Assembly (NCBI RefSeq): GCF_000428045.1
Contig: NZ_ATZE01000001.1
Location: 248,265 to 312,264, forward strand
DNA from: Sedimenticola selenatireducens DSM 17993
GTDB lineage: Bacteria > Pseudomonadota > Gammaproteobacteria > Chromatiales > Chromatiaceae
Direction: 5' to 3'
Length of the DNA: 64,000 bases
Both the position numbers and the translations under genes were made by a program. This document shows positions 44,010 through 52,491 of this stretch, piece after piece. Position 1 is the first letter of the stretch. Every line of letters starts with the position of its first letter. Under the pieces are notes generated by a model. That model was not told the origin of the DNA. It saw only the letters and a list, made by a program, of their open reading frames with translations, and searched no databases.

Positions 44010-44055
44010 CTTTTTAATCCATTGGTCGAAGGTTCGAATCCTTCACGGCCCACCA
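44010..44055 (+). tRNA. tRNA-Lys 3' fragment (likely attachment site)
   Basis: From the anticodon loop onward this matches tRNA-Lys(UUU): CTTTTTAATCC, variable loop, T arm GAAGGTTCGAATCCTTC, acceptor 3' strand ACGGCCC and CCA. The 5' half, including the expected GGGCCGT acceptor strand, is absent upstream. Such 3' fragments are left when elements integrate into tRNA genes. An intact copy would be at the other end of the element, outside this window. Confidence 0.75.
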
Positions 44056-44066
44056 TTGTTTATCGG

Positions 44067-45357
44067 TGTGTACCGAGCACATAGGTCACACTTTATACCG
44101 GAGAGATAGGTAACACTTCGGTCAAGAAAGGGTTGGGCGCTGGCTCAACCCTTTCTTCGTTTTCATCAAAAAATCCTAAGTCATATTGCATAAAGCTGAC
44201 CAGCCAAATTTTGTCACTGACCTCGCGAATACCCACATATTGACCGGCGAACACCGTACTGAGATTAATTTTTCGGCGGCCGATGCAGATACGTCCGCAC
44301 TTCGTGATTTTTACGGTGCGATCATGAAAAGGGTATTCAGGTACTTCGGGAACGCGATATTCACGGGTGGAAGGTGTATACAGCTCACCGGGGTACTTCA
44401 TGCCCAGTGCCTGGTGAGGGCGCTGGTTATTGTAGACCTCTAAAAATTGGTCAAATCGTTCTTGCTGCTGAAGAAAATTGAACGCAGGCGGCTTTGTGGC
44501 CTCCTTCTTCAGTGTTAAATGCATGCGCTCATGCCGCCCGTTCTGCTGCGGTTGTCCCGGCTGAATCCGCTCGATAGCGATGCCCAGGCGCAACCACCAG
44601 ACGGAGAGTCGGCTCAGACCAAAAAGCGCATTGGGCGAGGCGAAAGGCACGCCGTTATCGGTGCGGATAGCCTGCGGTAAGCCAAATTGTTTAAAGGTCC
44701 GCTCAAAGACAGGAAAAGCGCCTACTTCCTTGGTGGACTCCAAGCCTTCACAGGATAGTAGATATCGTGAGGCGTAATCCGTCATGGTTAGCGGATAGCA
44801 ATAACAGCGATTGCCTAACAGGAATTCGCCCTTGAAATCGGCACACCAGAGTCCATTGGGGGTTTGACTGTCACGTAGCGAGGTGCCTTGAGCCTTTGGG
44901 TGGTGCCGTTTTCTGCGTGTGACCAGGCCGTGTCGATCAAGCACGGCATGGACCGTACTCTTGGCTGGCGGCCGAATCATTGGATAAAGGCGAATCAGTT
45001 TCTCGCGGATTTTAGGTGCGCCCCAACTCTTATGTTCCGTCTTGATCTTGAGAATGGCGCGTTCAATTTGGAAGGGTAATTTATTGGCATGCCGATAGGG
45101 GCGTTTGCTTTGGTCCTCCAGCCCTGCTAATCCTTCATTTTTATAGCGATTGAATAGCTTATAACCTGTTTTACGGGAAATGCCGAACTCCCGGCAAAGG
45201 GGAGCCATTTTTTCACCGTCAAGCAGACGGGCAACAAATCTAAGGCGTTCTTCCATACGGTTACACTCTTTCCAGGGCATTTGAGATTCCTCCCAAATAC
45301 CGTCATGTGTAACCTATGTCTCCGGTATCGTCTGTAACCTATGTGTCAGGTAGCACA
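44067..45357 (-). mobile_element. IS481-family insertion sequence
   Basis: A 1.29-kb element with one transposase gene and imperfect inverted repeats of about 50 bp (left end TGTGTACCGAGCACATAGG, right end complement TGTGCTACCTGACACATAGG). Each end has an inner repeat with ATAGGT-ACAC. A target duplication is not clear. It has inserted between the tRNA-Lys fragment and what was its downstream terminator. Confidence 0.85.
44093..45280 (-). CDS. IS481-family transposase
   Basis: A 395-residue transposase with an N-terminal HTH (LCREFGISRKTGYKLFNRYK) and an rve-type catalytic core: Asp in LWCADFKGEF, Asp in IRTDNGVPF, Glu in QQNGRHERMH. The MPWKEC start is typical of this family. Reading frame intact, so the element may be active. 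Confidence 0.93.
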   Translation of the reverse strand: MPWKECNRMEERLRFVARLLDGEKMAPLCREFGISRKTGYKLFNRYKNEGLAGLEDQSKRPYRHANKLPFQIERAILKIKTEHKSWGAPKIREKLIRLYPMIRPPAKSTVHAVLDRHGLVTRRKRHHPKAQGTSLRDSQTPNGLWCADFKGEFLLGNRCYCYPLTMTDYASRYLLSCEGLESTKEVGAFPVFERTFKQFGLPQAIRTDNGVPFASPNALFGLSRLSVWWLRLGIAIERIQPGQPQQNGRHERMHLTLKKEATKPPAFNFLQQQERFDQFLEVYNNQRPHQALGMKYPGELYTPSTREYRVPEVPEYPFHDRTVKITKCGRICIGRRKINLSTVFAGQYVGIREVSDKIWLVSFMQYDLGFFDENEERVEPAPNPFLTEVLPISPV

Positions 45358-45360
45358 AAC

Positions 45361-45511
45361 GAATCCCGGACCCAGCGTCCGGGTTTTTTGTGTCTGGTGG
45401 CAAGATTCGAACCTACGACTTCAAACAGCCTGGTTCGACAGCGTAGCGAAGCGAAGCTGCATGAGGGGGCGTAGCCGCCGAGTCATCCTTCACGGCCCAC
45501 CATTGTTTATC
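45361..45511 (+). repeat. tRNA-Lys-derived tandem unit 1 (terminator + split T arm)
   Basis: The unit contains in order: the CCCGGAC/GTCCGGG terminator (45365-45389, ending in six Ts); an antisense tRNA-end-like segment (GGTGGCAAGATTCGAACC); GGTTCGA (45432-45438); a 46-bp insert; and ATCCTTCACGGCCCACCA plus TTGTTTATC. GGTTCGA and ATCC abutted would restore the T arm of tRNA-Lys exactly. Confidence 0.75.
45365..45389 (+). terminator. Rho-independent terminator, originally of tRNA-Lys
   Basis: Stem CCCGGAC / GTCCGGG with a 5-base loop, followed by TTTTTT. It recurs in units 2 and 3 (about 45516-45542 and 45658-45683). In the uninterrupted copies it lies about 10 bp after the tRNA-Lys CCA. Confidence 0.85.
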
Positions 45512-45653
45512 GAAACCCGGACCCCAGCGTTCGGGTTTTTTGTATCCGGTGGCACAATTCGAACCTTCGGTTTCAAAGAGTCAGGTTCGACAGCGAAGCT
45601 GCATGAGGCGGCGCGGCCGCCGAGTTATCCTTCACGGCCCACCATTGTTTATC
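45512..45653 (+). repeat. tRNA-Lys-derived tandem unit 2
   Basis: Same order as unit 1: terminator, antisense segment (GGTGGCACAATTCGAACC), GGTTCGA (45584-45590), a 36-bp insert (45591-45626, with a GGCGGC-GC-GGCCGCC dyad), ATCCTTCACGGCCCACCA. The insert is the unit 1 insert without a 10-bp stretch and with changes in the GC-rich part. Confidence 0.75.
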
Positions 45654-45695
45654 GAAACCCGGACCCCAGCGTCCGGGTTTTTTGTATCCGGTGAC
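45654..45695 (+). repeat. Partial tRNA-Lys-derived unit 3 (terminator only)
   Basis: It begins as units 1 and 2, with the terminator and GTATCCGGTG, then diverges. This marks the end of the array and the likely start of unaltered chromosome. Confidence 0.65.
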
Positions 45696-45832
45696 GTGAT
45701 TTGAACCAGTGAATTTAAAAAGGCAGCGAGGATGGACACGCTGTGCTTTTGTCTATCCTGCAGGGAGCAGCAGTGTGGTGCCGAATTTGCGGCGAATTAA
45801 ATGCCACTGAAAGATGGGGCCTGGGAACCGGT

Positions 45833-46576
45833 TTACACCCACAGGCAGGAGAGTAACTCCTGTTTATTACCCAGGATCTCAATTTCCCGAGTGCGGTTGC
45901 GGATAACCCCCTCCTCTTGCAGTTTGGAGAGTGCCCGGCTGAGGGATTCCGGACGCAGGCCCAGATGGATGGCGATATCGCCCTTGGTCATGGGCAGGGT
46001 CACGGTCCTTCTGCCGTCGGCAGTTATATTACCCTTTCTCTGGTAAAGATCATTCAGAAACAGCAGAAAGCGCCTGTCTGCGCTGAGATAGCGTCCCTGT
46101 ACGATGGTCCGGTTGGTATAACGGAGTCGTTTGCCGAGTAGCTCGAGGATTTCATGTTGTAATTCGGGGATCTGGCTACAGAGGGACTCTATTTGATCAA
46201 ACGGCAGTTCGCAGATCCAGGTGGTCTCGAGTGCCACGGCGTCACTCTGGTATTTGATATCGCCCACCGCTTCGATCCCTATGAGTTCACTGCTGAAATA
46301 GAAACCCTGGATCAGCGGGGTACCATCATCCAGGGACGATTCGATTTTAACTGAGCCGGATTGTATGGCGAAGATCGATTTGAATGGATCTTCCATCTTG
46401 AAAATGGTCTCACCAGCCTGGAACGGCCCACGCTTTCGGATGACGCTGGAGATGGTATCGGTCTGGCTTTGATCCAGATCAGCGCCGATGCACTTCCTGG
46501 GAAGTGTGCAGTTATTACAGTCCCTGCCGGTATTGACCAGGTGCAGTCCGCATTTACTGCCCTTTCTTTCAGCCAT
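45833..46576 (-). CDS. fnr: FNR-type Crp-family oxygen-responsive regulator
   Basis: A 247-residue regulator with the N-terminal iron-sulfur Cys cluster (CNNCTLPRKC) plus the internal Cys in TWICELP, matching the four [4Fe-4S] ligands of E. coli FNR. The HTH (MTKGDIAIHLGLRPESLSRAL) carries the E--SR recognition residues of FNR. It controls aerobic/anaerobic gene expression. First clearly chromosomal gene after the island. Confidence 0.93.
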   Translation of the reverse strand: MAERKGSKCGLHLVNTGRDCNNCTLPRKCIGADLDQSQTDTISSVIRKRGPFQAGETIFKMEDPFKSIFAIQSGSVKIESSLDDGTPLIQGFYFSSELIGIEAVGDIKYQSDAVALETTWICELPFDQIESLCSQIPELQHEILELLGKRLRYTNRTIVQGRYLSADRRFLLFLNDLYQRKGNITADGRRTVTLPMTKGDIAIHLGLRPESLSRALSKLQEEGVIRNRTREIEILGNKQELLSCLWV

Positions 46577-46774
46577 TCCTCACCTCTGGGTATTAGAGCC
46601 GCAGATTTTTTTATCATTCTTGTGTGGGGATAAGCATAGCGGATGGCAGCTTAATTACATCCTCTTTATTCGCGGGGTATTGGGTCTGGATAGGATGCTT
46701 TCGGGTAGTAACGGGAATTGTGTGAATAGCCCGGGACTCCAGGGTAATCAAAAAAATATACGACTGCCAGGGTA

Positions 46775-47245
46775 TTATCTGGACGCAAGCATGGCCGGTT
46801 GTAACGGGTTCGGTTTTGTCGGGCGGAAATCTGCCAGGCTATCCAGCTGGCTGGTAACCTTGTCCAGCTCCTCTTCCGCCTGCAATACCCGTTGTTTCTT
46901 CACCGCTGCGTAGAGAATACCGCCCGGCAATGCCGCAATAATCAGGGCGTCGGTGGCGGTGAAATGGTTCTTCTCAATGACCTGACTGAGATTTTCCTGG
47001 CGTTGTTTCAACTGTTGATTGAGGGTGTCGATTTCACTGGCGAGCTGTTTCTGATTGACCACGGGCAATGAATAGATAAGGCCGGTATCGGCTGCTTCCA
47101 AACTGCGGTTTGCAGTCCAGGAAGCGTGATTATCATCGGTCTGGGCTGTGGCGGCCTGTATGGCCGGCGAGAGCAGGCACAGGAGCAGGCTTATCAGTAC
47201 GGGCCTGGACAGATTGGCGCGGTGTTGGTTGTTGAATGTGTGCAT
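46775..47245 (-). CDS. Secreted hypothetical protein with coiled coils
   Basis: 156 residues: signal peptide (to IQAATA), two coiled-coil segments (LASEIDTLNQQLKQRQENLS; QAEEELDKVTSQLDSLAD) and a short hydrophobic stretch between them (DALIIAALPGGILYAAV). No family recognised. Confidence 0.6.
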   Translation of the reverse strand: MHTFNNQHRANLSRPVLISLLLCLLSPAIQAATAQTDDNHASWTANRSLEAADTGLIYSLPVVNQKQLASEIDTLNQQLKQRQENLSQVIEKNHFTATDALIIAALPGGILYAAVKKQRVLQAEEELDKVTSQLDSLADFRPTKPNPLQPAMLASR

Positions 47246-47515
47246 AATGGTCCCCTTGTGAACGGGATACCCTTGAACATCAACATTTCGGTAGAAATGA
47301 AATCGGGATATCGGTTGTGCGTAGGTTGTAAGCTAGCCCCTGCCGGGGTAGCGTTACGTGAACCGGATCAACCTCAGTGAGTTTTTTCTTCTTTTTGTGA
47401 TGAATAGGTCTGGCGAGCCGTGCACTGTGCCGTAATTTCTGGGATAGAGATCACTCTACCCAAGACAGCCGGTCTGCCGCTGTCATTGGGCAGTGGATAT
47501 AAAGCTTGATGGAGT

Positions 47516-47656
47516 CTACTGGTCGGTGTGCTTTTCCGGGCATCCGGAACAGGGATTGTTTTTCTTGTGGCGGGGGCGATTTTTTGTGCCGATGAGAAAA
47601 GCGCTGATCAGCACGAAGAGTGCGAGTGCAACGAATGTCAGGTTGTCGAAAATCAT
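47516..47656 (-). CDS. 46-residue membrane protein with Cys motif, FeoB-associated-like
   Basis: ATG at 47656 with GTGAGG 8 bases upstream. One membrane helix (LTFVALALFVLISAFLIG), a basic stretch and a CSGCP motif near the end. This is the build of the small FeoB-associated Cys-rich membrane proteins. No feoAB genes are in the window. Confidence 0.55.
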   Translation of the reverse strand: MIFDNLTFVALALFVLISAFLIGTKNRPRHKKNNPCSGCPEKHTDQ

Positions 47657-47813
47657 AGGGATAGCCTCACGGTTACTACATAAGAGGATAAGTAGATACT
47701 AATATATATGACGGACATATTCTCGGTTTGTTTAATTGAATTATTTTATTGGTATTAAAAAATAACTAATGAAGTTGGTTGATTCTGTTGTACGCAGACA
47801 AAGGGGGCTGTTA

Positions 47814-48161
47814 ATGATGCGCTATTTTTTCCTCGGATTTCTGCTGGTCGCGTTGCCGCTGTCGGCCCAGCAAACACCCCAGGTGCTGGGTTATGGCGTG
47901 AAGGGTTGTGATCACTATAACGAGGTGTTTGAAGGTTGGGAGAATGGACAGGGTGATCAGATCGCGGAGTATATCCATTACCGCGACTGGCTGGCCGGAC
48001 TGGTTACCGGGCTGTCGCTGGCTACCGGGAGTGACGTGCTGAAGGGTGTCGAGGTCAAAGGGGCGATGCGGCGCATTCAGGTCTATTGTGACGAACACCC
48101 GACGGATGATTTCTTTACCGCCTCGATGGATCTGATCAGGATACTCAGCGGGTTAAAGTAG
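47814..48161 (+). CDS. Secreted hypothetical protein (Rap1a/HdeA-like pattern)
   Basis: From the ATG at 47814 (AGGGGG upstream) the product has about 115 residues: signal peptide (to PLSAQ), then a small domain with two cysteines (KGCDHY; VYCDEHPTDDFFTA) that probably form a disulfide. The end resembles Rap1a/Tai or HdeA-like folds, but I am unsure. It overlaps the end of tatD by 17 bp on the other strand. Confidence 0.65.
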   Translation: MMRYFFLGFLLVALPLSAQQTPQVLGYGVKGCDHYNEVFEGWENGQGDQIAEYIHYRDWLAGLVTGLSLATGSDVLKGVEVKGAMRRIQVYCDEHPTDDFFTASMDLIRILSGLK

Positions 48162-48924
48162 CCGGCAGGTTGAACAGCCGACGGGCGTTGGCCGTAGTTT
48201 CCTCAGCCAGTCGTTCAGCCGGAATCCCTTTTAGGCTACTGATGGCGTGCAGCACCTCGGGCAGGTATGCCGGTTCGTTGCGCTGGCCCCGGTGTGCCGC
48301 ACCGGGCTGGTCGGGGGAATCGGTTTCCAGCAGTAACGAGTTGGTTGGCAACCAGGCGATCAGGCTATGCAGGCGGTGGGCGTTGGCATAGGTGGCCGGT
48401 CCGCCGAAACTCATCATAAAGCCCATGTCGATTAACCGTTCGGCCTGTTGCTGGCTGCCGGAAAAACTGTGCAGGACACCCGTGAGTCCGGGGAAGTGGC
48501 GCAGTGTCAGGACCACCTGCTCAACCGCCTTGCGGGCATGGATGATCACTGGTAGTCGAAATTGCTGGGCCAACTCAAGTTGAGCTTCAAAGAACTGCTG
48601 TTGCCGCTGCTTGTCGGGTTTTGGAATGTAGAAATCCAGTCCGCATTCACCGACGGCAATTGCGTGGCCCTGCGCCAGTCGCTGTGACAGCGCGGTCAGA
48701 TCCTGTTCACGATGGTGCGGCATAAACATCGGATGCAGGCCGTAGGCCGGATACAGTTGTGGATAACGTTGGCAGAGTTGCTGTAGCGCCGCCCATCCCG
48801 AGGCCTGGATCGCCGGCACAAGCAGGGTGCTGACCCCGGCTTTTTCCGCCCGCTCCAGCATTTGCTCGAAGTCGGCCGCAAAACTGCTGTCATCCAAGTG
48901 GCAATGGCTATCGATGATTTCCAT
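48145..48924 (-). CDS. tatD: TatD-family metal-dependent DNase
   Basis: 259 residues from the ATG at 48924. Metal motifs of the family are DSHCHLD, GECGLDFY and LLETDSPDQP; other signatures are HARKA and HSFSGS. TatD proteins are 3'-5' exonucleases linked to DNA repair. Confidence 0.92.
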   Translation of the reverse strand: MEIIDSHCHLDDSSFAADFEQMLERAEKAGVSTLLVPAIQASGWAALQQLCQRYPQLYPAYGLHPMFMPHHREQDLTALSQRLAQGHAIAVGECGLDFYIPKPDKQRQQQFFEAQLELAQQFRLPVIIHARKAVEQVVLTLRHFPGLTGVLHSFSGSQQQAERLIDMGFMMSFGGPATYANAHRLHSLIAWLPTNSLLLETDSPDQPGAAHRGQRNEPAYLPEVLHAISSLKGIPAERLAEETTANARRLFNLPATLTR

Positions 48925-49056
48925 ATTGATCAGTATAAACAACCAGCGGATTGCATCACATCTACTGTGCAATCCGGGTTGCCATGTTAAGGTTTAGTGG
49001 CGACAGATGAACGACTGTCGTGCGACTTATTTGACTGACTGGCAGGTGAAGGGGTT

Positions 49057-49872
49057 ATGAAGGTTGTCTCATTTAATACCAACGGTATCCGTGTCCGGGA
49101 GCATCAACTGGCAAGGCTGAAGGAGCGGTACGATCCCGATGTCATCGGCATCCAGGAGACCAAGGTGCAGGATTCCGAATTCCCCATTGCGATGGTTGAG
49201 TCCCTGGGCTATCGGGCACACTTTTACGGTCAGAAAGGACATTACGGGGTGGCGTTGCTGTCGAAGCAGGAGCCGCTGCTGATTCAGAAAGGGTATCCAT
49301 TTGATGCACCGGATGCCCAGCGCAGGATTATCTGCGGTGAATATGCCACAGCTTCGGGTCAGACGATCAAGGTGGTCAATGGCTATTTTCCCCAAGGCGA
49401 GAGCCGTGACCATCCGGTCAAGTTTCCTGCCAAGCAGCGGTTTTATGCGGACCTGATGCGCTATCTGCAGGAGAGTTTCTCTCCGGATGAGCGGGTGCTG
49501 GTGATCGGCGATATGAATATTGCCCGGCTGGACCGGGATATCGGCATTGGCGACGACAATGCCAAGCGCTGGCTGAAGAGTGGCAAATGCAGCTTTCTGC
49601 CCGAGGAGCGGGAATGGATGGACGGTCTGCTGGGATGGGGGCTGTCGGATACCTATCGCACGCTTTATCCCGAGATATCGGATCGTTTCAGCTGGTTTGA
49701 CTACCGCAGCCGTGGTTTCGACAGGGAACCGAGGCGGGGCTTGCGCATCGATCTGATCCTGGCCAGTCCGGTGCTGCAAAACTGCTGCACGGATGCGGGA
49801 ATCGCCTATGATATAAGAGCGATGGAAAAACCTTCTGATCATTGTCCGGTGTGGGCTGAATTTTCGATCTGA
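49057..49872 (+). CDS. xthA: Exodeoxyribonuclease III
   Basis: A 271-residue AP endonuclease/exonuclease [19 protein letters not shown] (catalytic Glu), VIGDMNIA (Asp, Asn), FSWFDYR and KPSDHCPVW (Asp-His). It repairs abasic sites. Its stop overlaps the next start (TGATG). Confidence 0.95.
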   Translation: MKVVSFNTNGIRVREHQLARLKERYDPDVIGIQETKVQDSEFPIAMVESLGYRAHFYGQKGHYGVALLSKQEPLLIQKGYPFDAPDAQRRIICGEYATASGQTIKVVNGYFPQGESRDHPVKFPAKQRFYADLMRYLQESFSPDERVLVIGDMNIARLDRDIGIGDDNAKRWLKSGKCSFLPEEREWMDGLLGWGLSDTYRTLYPEISDRFSWFDYRSRGFDREPRRGLRIDLILASPVLQNCCTDAGIAYDIRAMEKPSDHCPVWAEFSI

Positions 49873-50246
49873 TGACTATGGAATCACAGACGCAGTTTCT
49901 TAACGACTGGGAAGATGGGGGAGTGGAGGCGATCAAACGCGCCTTTAATCTCAGCGACAACAGCTTGGCCGGGATTGACCTGTTGCTCGCCTCCTATTCG
50001 CGCGATGCCTTCTGCGGTGAGGCGTTCGTCCTGTTTCGCCAGGGTATGGCGCTCTACGAGGTAAATGCCAGCCACGACTCCAGCGACTGCATGGCCGGGC
50101 AGTGGGAACCGGAAGAGACATTGCTGATGGCGCTGGAGTTTCGTCTGGAGCGGGGGCGTCTCGGACTGCGCACCGATGGCAAAAACCTGTTTGCCGATGA
50201 ACTCCGCTTCCTGCTGGCGGAGCTGAAAGCCAACGGATTCAGCTGA
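49872..50246 (+). CDS. Hypothetical protein downstream of xthA
   Basis: A 124-residue acidic cytoplasmic protein translationally coupled to xthA. I recognise no domain; it has a predicted alpha-beta pattern (AFVLFRQGMALYEVNASH, ETLLMALEFRLERGRLGL). Confidence 0.65.
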   Translation: MTMESQTQFLNDWEDGGVEAIKRAFNLSDNSLAGIDLLLASYSRDAFCGEAFVLFRQGMALYEVNASHDSSDCMAGQWEPEETLLMALEFRLERGRLGLRTDGKNLFADELRFLLAELKANGFS

Positions 50247-50958
50247 ATCCCAGTCGCGTGAACAACCGGCTGATCTGACGCTCAAACCAGCCCAGCAATC
50301 GCCGATGCAGCGGGGTGGCGAACAGCCAGCTCAGGGTGATCAGTCCGAGGCTCAGGGCACCGACGATTTCATCCGTGACCCAGTGTGCACCGCTCATCAG
50401 GCGGGGCATGGTGAATATAACCATAAACAGCAGCGCCAGCAGGCCGTGAATGCGTGGCAGATAGGCGACAGCGAATCCGGCGCACAGCAGTAACACCAGG
50501 CCATGATCGCCGGGAAAACTGTCGGACGAGTAGTCCTTGGTGGGTATGTCGGGCACCAGTTGGGTCAGGCGCAAGGCTTCGGGGAATTGCGCCGTGGCAC
50601 TGGGCCGCTCAATCGGCAACTCCTTGCTGATGGCCAGCATCAACAGCAGGGTGATGAACATCATCAGTCCCACGGCAATGTAGTGTTGCAGGCGTTTTCG
50701 GTCTCGCAGGAGCGCCTGATGGGCGAACAGCAGCAGCATGGCGACTGCCGCGACCAGGTCGAACGCCCGGTTATTGGCGACCGCCCAGAGACGCCGCCAC
50801 CCCTCGCTCCAGTCCAGTGAACGGTTCATCGCCCAGAACAGCTGTTCGTCCAGTGCCTGCCAGAGGCCGCGGGTGGGCTCGACCAGCCAGCTGAGCATCA
50901 ACAGCAGTGCCAGCAGGTTAGCCAGGATCAACGGGGTCTTATGCCAGCCGGCATTCAT
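50239..50958 (-). CDS. PAP2-family membrane phosphatase
   Basis: 239 residues from the ATG at 50958. Five or six helices and the three acid-phosphatase motifs: KELPIERPS, SFPGDH and RLMSGAHWVTDE. Such enzymes dephosphorylate lipid pyrophosphates or phosphatidyl glycerophosphate. Overlaps the end of the preceding gene by 8 bp (convergent). Confidence 0.88.
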   Translation of the reverse strand: MNAGWHKTPLILANLLALLLMLSWLVEPTRGLWQALDEQLFWAMNRSLDWSEGWRRLWAVANNRAFDLVAAVAMLLLFAHQALLRDRKRLQHYIAVGLMMFITLLLMLAISKELPIERPSATAQFPEALRLTQLVPDIPTKDYSSDSFPGDHGLVLLLCAGFAVAYLPRIHGLLALLFMVIFTMPRLMSGAHWVTDEIVGALSLGLITLSWLFATPLHRRLLGWFERQISRLFTRLGFS

Positions 50959-50966
50959 GGTGTCAT

Positions 50967-52265
50967 TCAAAACCTGGTTTCCTGTTCAAGGGTTGCCGTC
51001 AGGGCGTCGCCCGCATCGGTGAGCTGTTGCAGACGGACATCAACCACCTGGTTTTCCAGATCACTTCCGGGCAGTAGCGGGATACTCACCCGCAGAAAAT
51101 TTGGTGTATAACCGCTCCAGCCCGATGCCGGGTCTGCCGGGGCGCTCTCCACTAGCACTGGAAAACATCGTCCCGAAAAACGCTTCAGGGTCTGTTGCTT
51201 CAGTCGTTCACCCAGCTGGTGGAGCGCCTCGCTGCGCTGGCGTATCACATCCCGTGGAATGGGGTCCGGGAGCAGGGCGGCCCGGGTGCCGGGACGCGGG
51301 GAGTAGGCAAAGATATGCAGGTGGCCGAAGCCGATCTGCTCGACAAACGCCAGCGTCTGTTGCCACTCCTGGTCGGTCTCGCCCGGGAAGCCGACGATGA
51401 TATCCGTGGTCAGGTTGATGTCCGGTACCCGGCGACGGGCCTGTTCGGCCAGTCGTTGGAACTCGTCGTTCTTGCAGCGTCTGGCCATACGCTTCAATAC
51501 CGAATCCGCGCCGCTCTGGATCGGCAGATGGAGATGGGGCATCAGGCGGGGATTCTCGAACAGGTCCCAGAAGTTTTCCGGCAGATCCCAGGGTTCCACC
51601 GCCCCCAGTCGCAGGCGTTGGATGGCGGTCCGCTCAAGCACGGCCCGGATCAGCTGATAGAGATCGCTGCCGGTATCACTGCCGTAGCCGCCGATGTGTA
51701 CGCCCGTAAGAACAACTTCATGAAACCCCTGTTGTACCCGGTCGTTGATCTCGGCTACCACCTGGTCGATGGGTCTTGAGCGCTCTTCCCCCCGTGCCAC
51801 GGTGACAATGCAGAAGGTGCACTGGTAGCGGCAGCCATCCTGGATCTTGATAAAGGCGCGCTGTCGTCCGTGGCTGAGCAGGCTGGATTCGCCCGGTGTA
51901 GTGGCCTGTTCCGGCATGGCGTGGAGATCCAGTTCCCGGGTGGCGATCTCCACCAGGCGCTCCTTGTCCCGGTTGTCCACCACCAGGTCGACTCCAAGGG
52001 AGCGGACATTTTCGTTCGAGTTCAGGGTCGCGTAACAGCCGCTGACCACCAACTTGGAGCGCGGATTATGACGTTGAGCGCGATTTAGCAACTTGCGTGA
52101 TTTGCGCACCGCCTCGCCCGTGACCGCACAGGTATTGATCACCACCAGATCGGCGTCGGCCAGCCTCGGGGTGATCTGGTGGCCACGGCTTTCGAAATCG
52201 CGGGACCAGGTCTCCAGTTCGGCTTCGTTGAGGCGGCAGCCCAGGGTTTTCAGGTGTATACGCAT
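50967..52265 (-). CDS. mtaB: tRNA (t6A37) methylthiotransferase MtaB
   Basis: 432 residues from the ATG at 52265. UPF0004 domain with three Cys (TLGCRLNEAE, NTCAVTGEAV, SGCYA), radical SAM cluster (CRYQCTFC) and C-terminal TRAM-like part. It adds a methylthio group to t6A at position 37 of tRNA. Confidence 0.9.
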   Translation of the reverse strand: MRIHLKTLGCRLNEAELETWSRDFESRGHQITPRLADADLVVINTCAVTGEAVRKSRKLLNRAQRHNPRSKLVVSGCYATLNSNENVRSLGVDLVVDNRDKERLVEIATRELDLHAMPEQATTPGESSLLSHGRQRAFIKIQDGCRYQCTFCIVTVARGEERSRPIDQVVAEINDRVQQGFHEVVLTGVHIGGYGSDTGSDLYQLIRAVLERTAIQRLRLGAVEPWDLPENFWDLFENPRLMPHLHLPIQSGADSVLKRMARRCKNDEFQRLAEQARRRVPDINLTTDIIVGFPGETDQEWQQTLAFVEQIGFGHLHIFAYSPRPGTRAALLPDPIPRDVIRQRSEALHQLGERLKQQTLKRFSGRCFPVLVESAPADPASGWSGYTPNFLRVSIPLLPGSDLENQVVDVRLQQLTDAGDALTATLEQETRF

Positions 52266-52491
52266 CTGGTTGATCGGTTTGGCGGTACAGAATCTGCGCA
52301 AGTTTACGGTTGTCTGCGACGGATGCAAGCGGTCGGCGGTAAATCCGCCTGCGGGCAAAGGCTCACCGGATGAGCCCGTCACGGTTTAAGCTCTGGGAAT
52401 CAACGGATCTATTCAGTTAACATGCTGTAACTATTTAAAAAATAACCGACAGTCGGGCCATCTGGCGGCGGAGGTATAAGGGTAACCCATC

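Noticed and set aside
45338-45346. ACCTATGTG inside the IS481 end, identical to the MerR operator half-site
   Set aside because: No partner arm at 3-bp spacing and no TTGACC; the word belongs to the IS terminal repeats, which recur at the other end.
45361-45695. Tandem repeats considered as a CRISPR array
   Set aside because: Units are about 145 bp, contain tRNA and terminator sequence, and there are no short repeats with unique spacers or cas genes.
47270-47400. Structured leader upstream of the gene at 47245, considered as a riboswitch
   Set aside because: There is a strong hairpin (GCTAGCCCC/GGGGTAGC), but I cannot match it to any riboswitch consensus.
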